From NCBI RefSeq assembly GCF_041321155.1, contig NZ_JBGGWB010000001.1, forward strand, positions 868,001-932,000: a stretch of DNA of 64,000 bases. Reading direction: 5' to 3'. The DNA is from Sphingomonas sp. IW22 (GTDB lineage: Bacteria; Pseudomonadota; Alphaproteobacteria; Sphingomonadales; Sphingomonadaceae). The notes below the pieces were generated by a model. It worked only from the letters and a program-made list of their open reading frames with translations, made no database searches and was not told the DNA's origin. Shown piece by piece: positions 9,646 to 18,201 of this stretch (position 1 is its first letter; every line of letters starts with the position of its first letter). Both the position numbers and the translations under genes were made by a program.

Positions 9646-10323
9646 ATGGCCACTGCCCCCAATCCCGTCGGCAGCCCCAGTGCGATCCGCGCAGCCATTG
9701 GCCGCGACGTCGCCGCGCGGCTGGATGCCAACCCCGCGATCACCCGCGTATCGATCGACGAGGCGCAGGTATATTACCACCTCGATTTCTTGAGCGACGC
9801 CGAGTGCGACATGCTGATGGCGCTGATCGATATCGGGCGGCGGCCCTCAACCTTGCTCACCCAGTCTAAGGACGATCAGTTTCGCACCAGCGAAAGCTGC
9901 GACATGGACCGCTATTCCCCCGACATCCGACCCATCGATGAACGGGTCGCCGCACTCATGGGCATCGCCCCTGAACAGGGCGAAACCATGCAGGGTCAAC
10001 GTTATGCCGCCGGCCAGCAATTCCGCGCGCATCATGACTTCTTCCACGAAAGTGAGCCTTACTGGCCCGCGATGCAGGCGCATGGCGGCCAGCGAACCTG
10101 GACCACCATGGCCTATCTCAACGATGTGGAGGAAGGCGGCGCGACCTGGTTCCCGCAGGCGGGCATCCGCATCCCGCCGCGCCGCCGAATGCTGCTGATC
10201 TGGAACAACATGAAGCCCGACGGCAGCCCCAACGAACTGACCCTGCATGAGGGTACGGCCGTGGTGGAGGGCACCAAATACATCTTCACCAAATGGTTTC
10301 GCGAGGGTCGCTGGCTGCGATAG
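9646..10323 (+). CDS. prolyl 4-hydroxylase-like 2-oxoglutarate/Fe(II) oxygenase
   Basis: A 225-residue oxygenase of the P4Hc family. The iron-binding facial triad is visible as H129-x-D131 (in RAHHDFF) and distal H201 (in LTLHEGTAVV). The 2-oxoglutarate lysine is at K211, ten residues after the distal histidine (KYIFTKWF). The segments YLNDVEEGGATWFP and LLIWNN are characteristic. Such bacterial enzymes hydroxylate prolines or related residues in proteins; the substrate here is unknown. The protein has no signal peptide, so it is probably cytosolic. It stands alone between two hairpins. Confidence 0.9.
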   Translation: MATAPNPVGSPSAIRAAIGRDVAARLDANPAITRVSIDEAQVYYHLDFLSDAECDMLMALIDIGRRPSTLLTQSKDDQFRTSESCDMDRYSPDIRPIDERVAALMGIAPEQGETMQGQRYAAGQQFRAHHDFFHESEPYWPAMQAHGGQRTWTTMAYLNDVEEGGATWFPQAGIRIPPRRRMLLIWNNMKPDGSPNELTLHEGTAVVEGTKYIFTKWFREGRWLR

Positions 10324-10328
10324 GTGAA

Positions 10329-10349
10329 GCACGCTAAATGATGGCGTGC
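10329..10349 (+). terminator. weak hairpin after the prolyl hydroxylase gene
   Basis: GCACGC (10329-10334) pairs with GCGTGC (10344-10349) around a 9-nt loop, a few bases past the stop codon. A run of five T follows only after ten more bases, so termination is uncertain. Confidence 0.35.
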
Positions 10350-10489
10350 AGGGTGGCGTTTTTCACCATTTACGGGGGTGCTCGAACCAAAAACCTTGGA
10401 TTTCCGGGCGTCCCGCAAATTGGCACGATGGGTGCAAAGTCTCCGGCATGCAGGCGAACAAGCCTGACAACATCCAGGGAGACAGAAAA

Positions 10490-10747
10490 ATGACCTACTC
10501 GATCGCCACCCGCACCGTCTTTGCCGCACTCAGCCTGATCGCCGGCACCACCTTCTGCGCCGGGATCGCCAGTGCCGAAGAAACTACCCCCGCAACAGTC
10601 GCGGCAGCCGCCCCTGCCCCGGTCGCGATGGACCGCAACATCTGCGTCAAGACCGAACTGCCCGGCTCGCGGGTGCGCCGCACGCTTTGCGCGACGCGCG
10701 GCGAATGGATCAACGAACAGGGCATCGACCCGGTGACCGCCAAGTGA
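10490..10747 (+). CDS. small secreted protein of unknown function
   Basis: An 85-residue protein with a signal peptide (MTYSIATRTVFAALSLIAG, cleavage likely after ASA). After a short Ala/Pro linker comes a C-terminal segment with two cysteines (NICVKTELPGSRVRRTLC) that could form a disulfide in the periplasm. Similar short proteins, with a conserved CVxTxxxGSRxxRxxC-like pattern, are common in sphingomonads but have no assigned function. AGGGAGAC upstream of the ATG supports this start. A strong terminator directly follows, so it is probably transcribed alone. Confidence 0.75.
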   Translation: MTYSIATRTVFAALSLIAGTTFCAGIASAEETTPATVAAAAPAPVAMDRNICVKTELPGSRVRRTLCATRGEWINEQGIDPVTAK

Positions 10748-10756
10748 TGGCGCTCA

Positions 10757-10784
10757 GGCGGGACCGGCACGATCCGGTCCCGCC
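10757..10784 (+). terminator. terminator hairpin after the small secreted protein
   Basis: A perfect 11-bp stem: GGCGGGACCGG (10757-10767) with CCGGTCCCGCC (10774-10784), six-base loop, followed by CCTCT. Confidence 0.7.
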
Positions 10785-10824
10785 CCTCTAGCCGGGCGCA
10801 GCTTGTGTCGTTAACCGGCTGGGG

Positions 10825-12582
10825 ATGCTTCCCGTCTGTAATGTAACTCGCTCCATCCTGGGTCAGCCATGGCATTGGCGTGGGCTGGCGGGCGACACGC
10901 TGGATGCGGGCTTTGTCGCCGACGATCTGGTGACCCGCCTGTTGCTGGCACGCGGATGCCCGCGTGAGGCGCTGGAGCTGCACCGCGCACCGTCGATCCG
11001 GGGCTTCATGCCCGACCCCTCTATCTTTCGTGACATGGACGTCGCCGCCACCCGGCTGGCCGACGCCGTCGAACGGCGCGAGCAGGTGGCCGTATTCGGC
11101 GACTACGATGTCGACGGCGCAACGTCCGCCGCCCTCATGATCCTGATCCTGCGCGATCTGGGGATCGAGGCGCGCCCCTATATTCCCGACCGCCTGATGG
11201 AGGGCTACGGCCCCTCTGGCGAGGCGCTGGTGCGACTGGCCGGTGAAGGCGCCAGCCTGATCGTCACGGTCGATTGCGGCGCACAGGCCTTTGACGCGCT
11301 GGCCATGGCACGCGACGCGGGCGTCGACGTGGTGGTGGTCGATCACCACAAATGCTCCACCGAGCTGCCCGTCGCTCATGCCATCGTCAATCCGAACCGC
11401 ATGGACGAGGATGCCGGGGCCGCGCACGGGCATCTGGCGGCCGTCGGTGTCGCCTTCCTGCTGGCGGCGGCGCTGCTGCGTGAACTGCGCGCGCGCGGTT
11501 TTTTTGCCGCCCGCGCCGAACCGCGGCTGATCGACCTGCTCGACATCGTTGCGCTGGGCACGGTTGCCGACGTGGCCGCGCTCAAGGGGCTGAACCGCGC
11601 CTTTGTCGCACAGGGGCTGAAGGTCATGGCCGGGCGCCGCAATATCGGCCTGTCCGCGCTGATCGACGCGTCCCGACTGAAACGCGCGCCCACCGCGACC
11701 GATCTGGGCTTTGCGCTTGGTCCGCGCATCAATGCCGGTGGCCGTGTGGGCCGCGCAGACCTTGGCGTCCGCCTGTTGACCACGCGCGACCCGGCAGAGG
11801 CACAGGCAATCGCCGCCGAACTCGACCGGCTGAACGAAGAGCGCCGCATGATCGAAGCGGAAGTACAGGAGGCCGCCGAAACAATGTGTCGCGGCGATTG
11901 CGCCATCGCCGTCGTTGCGGGTGACGGCTGGCACCCCGGCGTGATCGGCATCGTCGCCGGGCGGCTGAAGGAAAAGCTTGGCCGCCCGTCGCTGGTCATC
12001 GCACTCGACGAAAACGGGGTGGGCAAGGGATCGGGCCGCTCGATCCCCGGTGTCGACCTGGGCGCAGCGATTCTGGCGGCCAAGGAACAGGGTCTGCTGC
12101 TGGCCGGTGGCGGCCACGCCATGGCGGCCGGGGTGACCGTGGCGTCCGGCGGCGTCGCAGCGCTGACGACCTTTCTGGAGCAGCGGCTAAGCGACGCCGT
12201 CGCCCGCGCGCGTGAAGATCGCGCGCTGCTGCTCGACGCGGTGCTGGCGCCCGGCGGCGTCTGTGCCGATCTGGTTGACGCGATGGAGGCGGGCGGCCCC
12301 TATGGCATGGGCTGGCCCAGCCCGCGTGTCGCCGCCGGCCCCGTGCGCGTGATCCGCGCCGACCGGGTCGGTAACGGCCATGTCCGTGCGATCGTCGCGG
12401 GCGACGATGGCCGCAGCCTGAAGGCGATGGCCTTTCGCATGGCCGACACCGAACTGGGCGCCGCATTGCTCGGCTGCCCCCCGCACCGCCGCCTGTGGCT
12501 GGCGGGTCGGGCGCGGCGCGACGACTGGAGCGGCCGGGGTGAAGCCGAACTGCATATCGATGACGCCGCCTGGGCAAATTGA
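10825..12582 (+). CDS. recJ: single-stranded-DNA-specific exonuclease RecJ
   Basis: A 585-residue 5'-3' exonuclease acting on single-stranded DNA in recombination and mismatch repair. The DHH phosphoesterase core is complete: motif I DYDVDG at about residues 93-98, motif III DHH at about 173-175, then GTVADVAAL. The DHHA1 domain carries GWHPGVIGIVAGRLKE and the GGGHAMAAG motif, and a C-terminal OB-fold follows. Length is as expected. The ATG at 10825 lies after a terminator hairpin for the gene upstream, so the promoter must be within about 40 bp. Confidence 0.97.
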   Translation: MLPVCNVTRSILGQPWHWRGLAGDTLDAGFVADDLVTRLLLARGCPREALELHRAPSIRGFMPDPSIFRDMDVAATRLADAVERREQVAVFGDYDVDGATSAALMILILRDLGIEARPYIPDRLMEGYGPSGEALVRLAGEGASLIVTVDCGAQAFDALAMARDAGVDVVVVDHHKCSTELPVAHAIVNPNRMDEDAGAAHGHLAAVGVAFLLAAALLRELRARGFFAARAEPRLIDLLDIVALGTVADVAALKGLNRAFVAQGLKVMAGRRNIGLSALIDASRLKRAPTATDLGFALGPRINAGGRVGRADLGVRLLTTRDPAEAQAIAAELDRLNEERRMIEAEVQEAAETMCRGDCAIAVVAGDGWHPGVIGIVAGRLKEKLGRPSLVIALDENGVGKGSGRSIPGVDLGAAILAAKEQGLLLAGGGHAMAAGVTVASGGVAALTTFLEQRLSDAVARAREDRALLLDAVLAPGGVCADLVDAMEAGGPYGMGWPSPRVAAGPVRVIRADRVGNGHVRAIVAGDDGRSLKAMAFRMADTELGAALLGCPPHRRLWLAGRARRDDWSGRGEAELHIDDAAWAN

Positions 12583-12602
12583 ACAAATGTTGAAATTGTC
12601 GC

Positions 12603-12630
12603 TTGACCGCCATGCCGACCTCCCTTACTG
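12603..12630 (+). promoter_or_regulatory. possible tRNA-Glu promoter
   Basis: TTGACC (12603-12608) and TTACTG (12625-12630) are 16 bp apart; transcription would begin about ten bases before the tRNA. The -10 match is poor, so this is tentative. Confidence 0.35.
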
Positions 12631-12647
12631 GCGCGGCTCGCCTCAAC

Positions 12648-12722
12648 GGCCCCTTCGTCTAGCGGTTAGGACGCGGCCCTTTCACGGCTGAAACACGGGT
12701 TCGATTCCCGTAGGGGTCACCA
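12648..12722 (+). tRNA. tRNA-Glu(TTC)
   Basis: A 75-nt cloverleaf. Acceptor stem GGCCCCT (12648-12654) pairs with AGGGGTC (12712-12718), discriminator A and encoded CCA end at 12722. The anticodon stem is CGGCC/GGCTG around loop CTTTCAC, giving anticodon TTC at 12681-12683. The T-loop GTTCGATTC is standard. A 7-bp hairpin (TTCGCAC 12725-12731 with GTGCGAA 12747-12753) lies just downstream and may mark the transcript end, though no T-run follows. The rest of the gap to 12896 shows nothing recognisable. Confidence 0.97.
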
Positions 12723-12896
12723 TCTTCGCACTAAGTTGCGGAGATCGTGCGAAAACCAGCAGATCAATGCTTCGTCAGGCGCCCTATGCTACAAATGGGC
12801 GGACCGGCTGGACATCAGCTTCAATACTCTTGTGAAACAGCATTCGGATTGTTGCGAACCGGGCGTAGCGAAGGCTTGTCGCCCGCGATTCATGCG

Positions 12897-13595
12897 TCAG
12901 GTCACCTTGAGCAGAATCTTGCCGGCCAGATGCCCCTTCGCCGCCCGTTCATGCGCACGACTGGCATCGGCGAGCGGGTAGACGCTGTCGATGGCGACCC
13001 GAAGCGTGCCATCGTTTAGCAGCGGCGCGATTTCCGCCAGTTGAGCCCCGCTTGAGCGGACTTGGGTCGTCGATACGGTAATCCCCAGCCGGGCGGCCTC
13101 GCCATTATCCTCATACCCAAGCCCGAAAATGGGGAACAGTGCTCCGCCAGGTTTCAGTGTGCGCAGGAAGCGGGGGCTTTTCGCACCGCCAACGGCGTCT
13201 ACGACGAGATCAACGTCGCGAATCTCATCTTCAGGAGCGGCTCGGCTATAATCGACAAAGGCGTCGGCGCCCAGATCGCGGAGCATCGCCTCGCGCACGC
13301 CGGATGCAACGGCGATCACCCGGGCGCCCCGCCATTTCACCAGTTGCAACGCCAGATGGCCCACCCCACCTGCCGCGCCGTTCACCAACACGGTCCTGCC
13401 GTGAAGCGGCACGGGCACATGCTGCTCCGGCTGTAGCGGGTTCACCACGTCATGCCCCTGAGTGATCAGAAACTGCCACGCGGTCAGCACGGACATCGGG
13501 GCCGCCGCCGCATGGAGGTGATCGATACCCGCCGGCTTGAGCGCCAGTTCGGCAGCGGGCACCGTGACATATTCGGCATAACCGCGGCTTCCCCC
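12897..13595 (-). pseudogene. zinc-type/quinone oxidoreductase, N-terminus deleted
   Basis: The reverse strand encodes about 230 C-terminal residues of a medium-chain NADP-dependent quinone reductase: [20 protein letters not shown], the nucleotide-binding motif LVNGAAGGVGHLALQLVKW and the final HLAGKILLKVT. The GroES-like N-terminal ~80-100 residues are missing. Upstream of about 13595 the reading frame runs antisense through a LysR gene and no longer resembles the family. There is therefore no plausible native start. The loss shares its breakpoint with the truncated LysR gene on the other strand. A short functional product from an internal start is unlikely because the substrate-binding half is gone. 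Confidence 0.75.
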
Positions 13596-14432
13596 CGCCA
13601 GCTGGCGATTTCCCCCTCGGCGGTGAGCAAGAGTGTGCAGCGGCTGGAGCAGCAGCTCGGCATTTCGCTGTTCACGCGCACCACCCGTTCGCTGTCCCTC
13701 ACGCCTGAGGGTCAAGACCTGCATGAGCGCGCGCTCAAGCTGCTGCAGGATGTAGAGGCGATCGGACAGTTGGCGACTGCGGCGCAGGCAGAGCCTTCGG
13801 GCATGTTGCGGATCGCTGCGTCGCTGCCGATCGGCCTGCATCTGATCGCGCCCGCGCTGCCAGCTTTCCGCGCGGCCCATCCCCGCGTGACGATCGACCT
13901 GCGGCTCGACGATCAACTCGTCGATCTGACGGGACAAGGCATCGACCTGGCAGTGCGCATCGGCAACCCGGCCGATTCCGGCCTGCTGTCGAGGCGACTT
14001 CACTCACTCAGGCTGTGCGCCTTTGCCTCGCCCGCCTATCTCGCGACCCGTGGAACACCGGGCCACCCGGACGAGCTTGCAACGCACGACACCGTGAACC
14101 TGCGCTACCGCAGCTCGGGTCAACTCTTCCGCTGGCCGTTTCGGATCGGCGAGCGGGAGATCGAGATCCTACCCTCGTCCGGCATTGTGGCGGATGCCAG
14201 CGAAGCAGTCATGGCCGCGCTCGTGGCAGGCGGCGGCATCGGCATAACGGCTGTTTTTGTCGCCGCCCCCTATGTCGCGCGCAACGAGCTTGTCCCCCTG
14301 CTGACGGACTTCGCCGTCGAGAGGCACGGCGTCACGGCCCTTTGGCCCGAAAGTCGACGCGCCAATCCAGCGGTGCGCGCTTTTCTCGACCATCTGGCTC
14401 GGGTGGCAAAGCAGACGGCGGTCCCGACGTGA
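13585..14432 (+). pseudogene. LysR-family regulator, 5' end deleted
   Basis: From about 13585 the frame reads as a LysR regulator starting inside the helix-turn-helix ([19 protein letters not shown], here with TAASPRQL). It continues through [21 protein letters not shown] and a full effector domain to the stop at 14432. The first ~25-30 residues normally present before that point (the usual MxxLxxFxxVVExGSFTAAA region) are absent. The only upstream in-frame start (13452) translates unrelated antisense of the oxidoreductase. A hybrid protein of 326 residues could still be made, but DNA binding should be impaired because the first helices are replaced. Confidence 0.7.
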
Positions 14433-14465
14433 CATCTTGCACGACGAAACGCGCCGCCGGCCCGC

Positions 14466-15578
14466 CTATCCCTCGACCAAGGGGCCGTGGATCGGCAGAA
14501 ACGCCGCACCCAGCGTGATGGGCGAGCCGCGCAACCTGGATACCCGAACGGGTGGGCGGCGCTGGTTTACCCCCGTGGCGAGCGGGGCACGATCCAGCCG
14601 GTCGGCGATCCCACGCAGGATAGCACCGGGCAACGGCCCCGCCAGAACGATCGCACCGGGGTCGAGAAGGACGAAGGCCGTGTTGCAGACAAGCTCAAGC
14701 TGTTGCGCCGCACGATCCATCCAGCAGGCGATAACCCCCGCCTGCTCCGGCGCATCGGCGTCGATTTCAGCCACGGAGAAAATCTCGCATCCGCTGGCCC
14801 GCAGGCAGGACAAAAGGTCCAGCGGGCTGGGGCGCGGCCGGTCGCCGGGGAACAGGCAGCCAATCTCCCCGGCCGTGCCGAACTGACCGCGCACCAGCCG
14901 TCCGTCGACGATCACGCCCGCACCGATGCCAAAGCCGAACAGCAGGACGACCGCGCTCGACACCTCACGCACCAGACCGCCCACATGGAATTCGGCGATG
15001 GCAGCAGCATTGGCGTCGTTTTCGATCCAAAGCGGCCAAGCCATTTCGCCCTGCAGGATTTCCCGCAAATCCGCCCCGCGCCAGTCGGGCATGTTGTCGA
15101 CCACTTGCCACTGATCCCCCGCTGGCGACAGCGGCGGACCGGGTACGGCAATGCCGATACCCAGCATCCGCCGGCCCAACAGGCCGTGGCGGTCGACCAG
15201 TTCATGGGTGCATGCACGCACGCGCCGCGCAAAGTCGCGTGGGTTCAGCGGCCCGCATTCCTCATGATGAGTGGCGATGGTGCCGCCTGCATAATCGACG
15301 AGTGCGATGTCGAGCAGCCCCTTGTGCGCCGTCGCGCCCACGGCATAGCCGGCGCCCGCCGCCAGTCGCAGCGGCACCGCCGGTCGACCGCGGCGCGCCT
15401 GTACGCTGTCGGGCACTTCCTCGATCACGCCCCAGGCGGTCAGTTCGCGCGACAGCTTGGTCAGGGCGGTCGGGCTGAGTTCCAGCCGTGCCGACAGGGC
15501 AGAACGCGATAGCGGCCCCGCCCTTCTTAACTCGCGCAACAGACGCCGCTGGTCGATGTCGAAAACGGGCAGGTGCAT
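14466..15578 (-). CDS. ROK-family transcriptional regulator
   Basis: A 370-residue protein. The N-terminal winged helix-turn-helix (about 8-65: RRAGPLSRSALSARLELSPTALTKL) precedes a ROK sugar-kinase-like domain with a phosphate-binding-type GATAHKGLLDIALVDYAG, the WIENDANAAAIAEF motif and GTAGEIGCLFPG. In place of the usual ROK zinc motif CxCGxxGC it has DLLSCLRASGCE, so the zinc site looks degenerate. Members of this kind (NagC/XylR/Mlc-like) repress sugar uptake genes and respond to sugars or sugar phosphates. It is divergent from the TonB receptor at 15709, the most likely target. Confidence 0.85.
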   Translation of the reverse strand: MHLPVFDIDQRRLLRELRRAGPLSRSALSARLELSPTALTKLSRELTAWGVIEEVPDSVQARRGRPAVPLRLAAGAGYAVGATAHKGLLDIALVDYAGGTIATHHEECGPLNPRDFARRVRACTHELVDRHGLLGRRMLGIGIAVPGPPLSPAGDQWQVVDNMPDWRGADLREILQGEMAWPLWIENDANAAAIAEFHVGGLVREVSSAVVLLFGFGIGAGVIVDGRLVRGQFGTAGEIGCLFPGDRPRPSPLDLLSCLRASGCEIFSVAEIDADAPEQAGVIACWMDRAAQQLELVCNTAFVLLDPGAIVLAGPLPGAILRGIADRLDRAPLATGVNQRRPPVRVSRLRGSPITLGAAFLPIHGPLVEG

Positions 15579-15610
15579 GGCAGGCTTTTAACGCCGCCCA
15601 ACCGTTTTTC

Positions 15611-15630
15611 TATTTATTAAAGTAAAAATA
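15611..15630. promoter_or_regulatory. AT-rich inverted arms between the ROK regulator and TonB receptor genes
   Basis: TATTT (15611-15615) and AAATA (15626-15630) form inverted arms within the most AT-rich stretch of the region (about 15605-15635). ROK regulators of the NagC/Mlc type bind AT-rich imperfect palindromes of this general shape, so it is a candidate operator and core promoter. Confidence 0.4.
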
Positions 15631-15708
15631 ATTAAGACTGTCACATTGCGAACCCAACGGGGCCCGGCCGCCGCAACGACGGCGCCGAGATTCGATCCTG
15701 GGGGTCCC

Positions 15709-18201
15709 ATGCTGAAGACTGTACTTGCCACCGGCACCATGCTGTTCGCGCTGAGTGTCGCCTCTGTCGCGCCCGCACAAGCCCAGACGGGCAACAGCGA
15801 AACCACAGCAGCGCAGGACCCGGCGGACGGTGAAGCGAACGACATCATCGTCACCGGCTCAACGCGCGCCCAACGCCGCTTTGATGCGTCCTACGCGATC
15901 AACACCGTGTCGCAGGAAGACTTTGAAAAGATTGCGCCGGTCAATTTTGCCGACCTGATCGGCCAGTTGCCTGGCTTTCAAACCGAAATCACCGGCGGTG
16001 AGGTCCAGAATATCTATCGCATCCGCGGCCTGCCGAACGACGGCGGCTTTGTCAGCTTTCAACAGGACGGCCTGCCGCTGTTTCACGAAAATGACGGCGT
16101 GTTCTTTCGCGGCGACGCGATCCTGAAGCAGGATCTGATGACCGAGCGGGTGGAAGTCGTGCGCGGCGGCCCCGCCCCGGTCTATGCCAGCTATTCGGGT
16201 GCGATCATCAACGCAATCACGGTGACCGGCACCGATACGCCGCGCGGTCGTGCTCAGGTGACGCTGGGCGATACCGGGCTCTACCGGCTGGACGCGGTTC
16301 AATCCGGCCCGCTGGGCGGCAACACCTATTATGCGGTGGGCGGGTTCCTTCGCTATCACGACGGCTATCGCGACAACGGCTTTCCCAACGACAAGGGCGG
16401 CCAGATCCGCGCCAATATCAAGCATGATCTGGACAATGGATCAGTCAAGCTGAACTTCAATTACGTCAACGATCACAACGTGTTCTATCTGCCGATCCCG
16501 ACGGCCGACCCGCGTGACCCCAACGTCTCGCTCGACCCGTATATCGACTATTTCGAAGGCACGATGAACTCGCCGGCGTTTCGCAACGTCAATCTGAAAT
16601 ATCGCGACGGCGCCGGCGTTATCCAGAACCGCACCAGCGACCTGTCCGATGGCCGGCATATGCAGATGGCCAATGTCGGCATCCAATATGATGCCGATTA
16701 TGACGGCTGGCTGGTTTCCGCAAAGGCGGGATACACCCAGGGCAAGCTGGACTTCACCGCCTTTTATTCGACCACCAATCCTGCCGACGCGACCAGTTTC
16801 GCCAATGGTTATCTGGCACGTGCCAATACGGCGTTCGGCCCGGTTTCGCGCTTTGGCTATGTGCTGGCGGGGACGAACACCGTCTATGATCCCTATGCCG
16901 CGTCGGGCCTGGTGATGCAGGGCCAGTACCGCGACATTCATTCCAACTTCTATTCGGCGCAAGCCAATCTGTCGGTCGCCAAGCGGTTCGAGACCGGCTT
17001 CGGCAGTCACGATCTGAAGCTGGGCCTATATGGCAGCCTGTATGGCGAGGATAGCCGGACCACCTATCAGAACTATCTGATCGAGGTCGCGGGCAAGCCG
17101 CGCACGCTGGACCTGCTGGCCTATTCCGCGACTGGTAGCGTCTTGGGCCGGGTGACCGACAATGGCGTGCTGAACCATGCCGCCACGCTGAATCAGGGCG
17201 ATTCAGACGCAAAGATGATCGCCGTCTTTGCCAACGACACCTGGGAAATCGTGCGCGGGCTGCGCATCGATGCGGGCATCCGTCATGAACGCTATGACTA
17301 TCAGGGCTGGGCCGCGCTGACCACGCAAGCCAATCTGGGCGACGCCACGACGCTTGCCGACGATACCACCCGCGCCTTTACCGGCACGATCGTCAATGCC
17401 GAGTTGTCGCCCAATGTCACCAACTGGACGGTTGGCGCCAATTACGATTTCAGCAACCAGATCGGCCTGTATGGCCGCGCCTCTCACCTTGAGACGCCGC
17501 CCAATGTGCAGACCGTGATGAGCATCAATCCGACGATCATCACCACGGTCGCGGACCAGTATGAGGTGGGGCTGAAGCTCGCCTCTGGCCGGTCGTACCT
17601 GTATATCACGGGTTTCTATACGAACTTTGACCCGCTCAACGCTTCGTTCCTGGCCTTTGACCCGACGACGGGCCGCAACGACGTGAACGTGCCTTTCATC
17701 GGCGAAGCACAGGTCAAGGGCGTGGAATTCGACGGCGCGTGGCAGGTGACGCCCTGGTTCACCCTGAACGGCGCACTGACGATCAGCGACCCCAAATATC
17801 GCAATTTCGAAAGCGCGACGGGCGCCGATCCCGAACAGGCAGAAGGCAACCAGATCGTCCGCCAGCCAAAGGTTTATGGCAATATCCGGCCCAGCTTCGA
17901 CTTCAACACGGGTGGTACGGATGTGTCGATCTACAGCCGCTATACCTATATGGGTAAGCGTTATGTCGACCTGTACAACAACACCGCGCTGCCGGAATAT
18001 GGCACGTTCGGCGCGGGCATCACGCTGCGGCGCGATGGTTGGCAGTTGCAGTTGGTCGGCGACAATCTGTTCAACGCGCACGGCCTGACCGAAGGCAATA
18101 CCCGCACCGATTCGTTGAGCGGTCAGGGCAGCGCCGAGGCGATTTACGGGCGGCCCATTTTCGGCCGCAACTTCCGCCTGGTCGTCGGCAAATCGTGGTG
18201 A
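15709..18201 (+). CDS. TonB-dependent outer-membrane receptor
   Basis: An 830-residue receptor. Signal peptide at residues 1-25 (ending APAQAQ), a TonB-box-like segment DIIVTG, a plug domain about 55-165 (FADLIGQLPGFQTE, YRIRGLPNDGG, ERVEVVRGGPAPVY) and a beta-barrel ending in NFRLVVGKSW, with the usual terminal aromatic. It would import a large substrate with energy from TonB-ExbBD. The ATG at 15709 begins the signal peptide; the upstream extension of the frame has no such feature. It is coupled to the next gene by a GTGA overlap and divergent from a ROK regulator, suggesting a carbohydrate-linked substrate. Confidence 0.93.
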   Translation: MLKTVLATGTMLFALSVASVAPAQAQTGNSETTAAQDPADGEANDIIVTGSTRAQRRFDASYAINTVSQEDFEKIAPVNFADLIGQLPGFQTEITGGEVQNIYRIRGLPNDGGFVSFQQDGLPLFHENDGVFFRGDAILKQDLMTERVEVVRGGPAPVYASYSGAIINAITVTGTDTPRGRAQVTLGDTGLYRLDAVQSGPLGGNTYYAVGGFLRYHDGYRDNGFPNDKGGQIRANIKHDLDNGSVKLNFNYVNDHNVFYLPIPTADPRDPNVSLDPYIDYFEGTMNSPAFRNVNLKYRDGAGVIQNRTSDLSDGRHMQMANVGIQYDADYDGWLVSAKAGYTQGKLDFTAFYSTTNPADATSFANGYLARANTAFGPVSRFGYVLAGTNTVYDPYAASGLVMQGQYRDIHSNFYSAQANLSVAKRFETGFGSHDLKLGLYGSLYGEDSRTTYQNYLIEVAGKPRTLDLLAYSATGSVLGRVTDNGVLNHAATLNQGDSDAKMIAVFANDTWEIVRGLRIDAGIRHERYDYQGWAALTTQANLGDATTLADDTTRAFTGTIVNAELSPNVTNWTVGANYDFSNQIGLYGRASHLETPPNVQTVMSINPTIITTVADQYEVGLKLASGRSYLYITGFYTNFDPLNASFLAFDPTTGRNDVNVPFIGEAQVKGVEFDGAWQVTPWFTLNGALTISDPKYRNFESATGADPEQAEGNQIVRQPKVYGNIRPSFDFNTGGTDVSIYSRYTYMGKRYVDLYNNTALPEYGTFGAGITLRRDGWQLQLVGDNLFNAHGLTEGNTRTDSLSGQGSAEAIYGRPIFGRNFRLVVGKSW

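Noticed and set aside
10495..12117. 540-codon open frame antisense to recJ
   Set aside because: RecJ motifs on the plus strand are complete; the antisense product is His/Arg/Gln-rich and has no recognisable domain.
12648..13600. tRNA-Glu as integration site of an island ending at the truncated gene pair
   Set aside because: I found no second copy of the tRNA 3' end and no integrase or mobility gene, so only a local deletion is supported.
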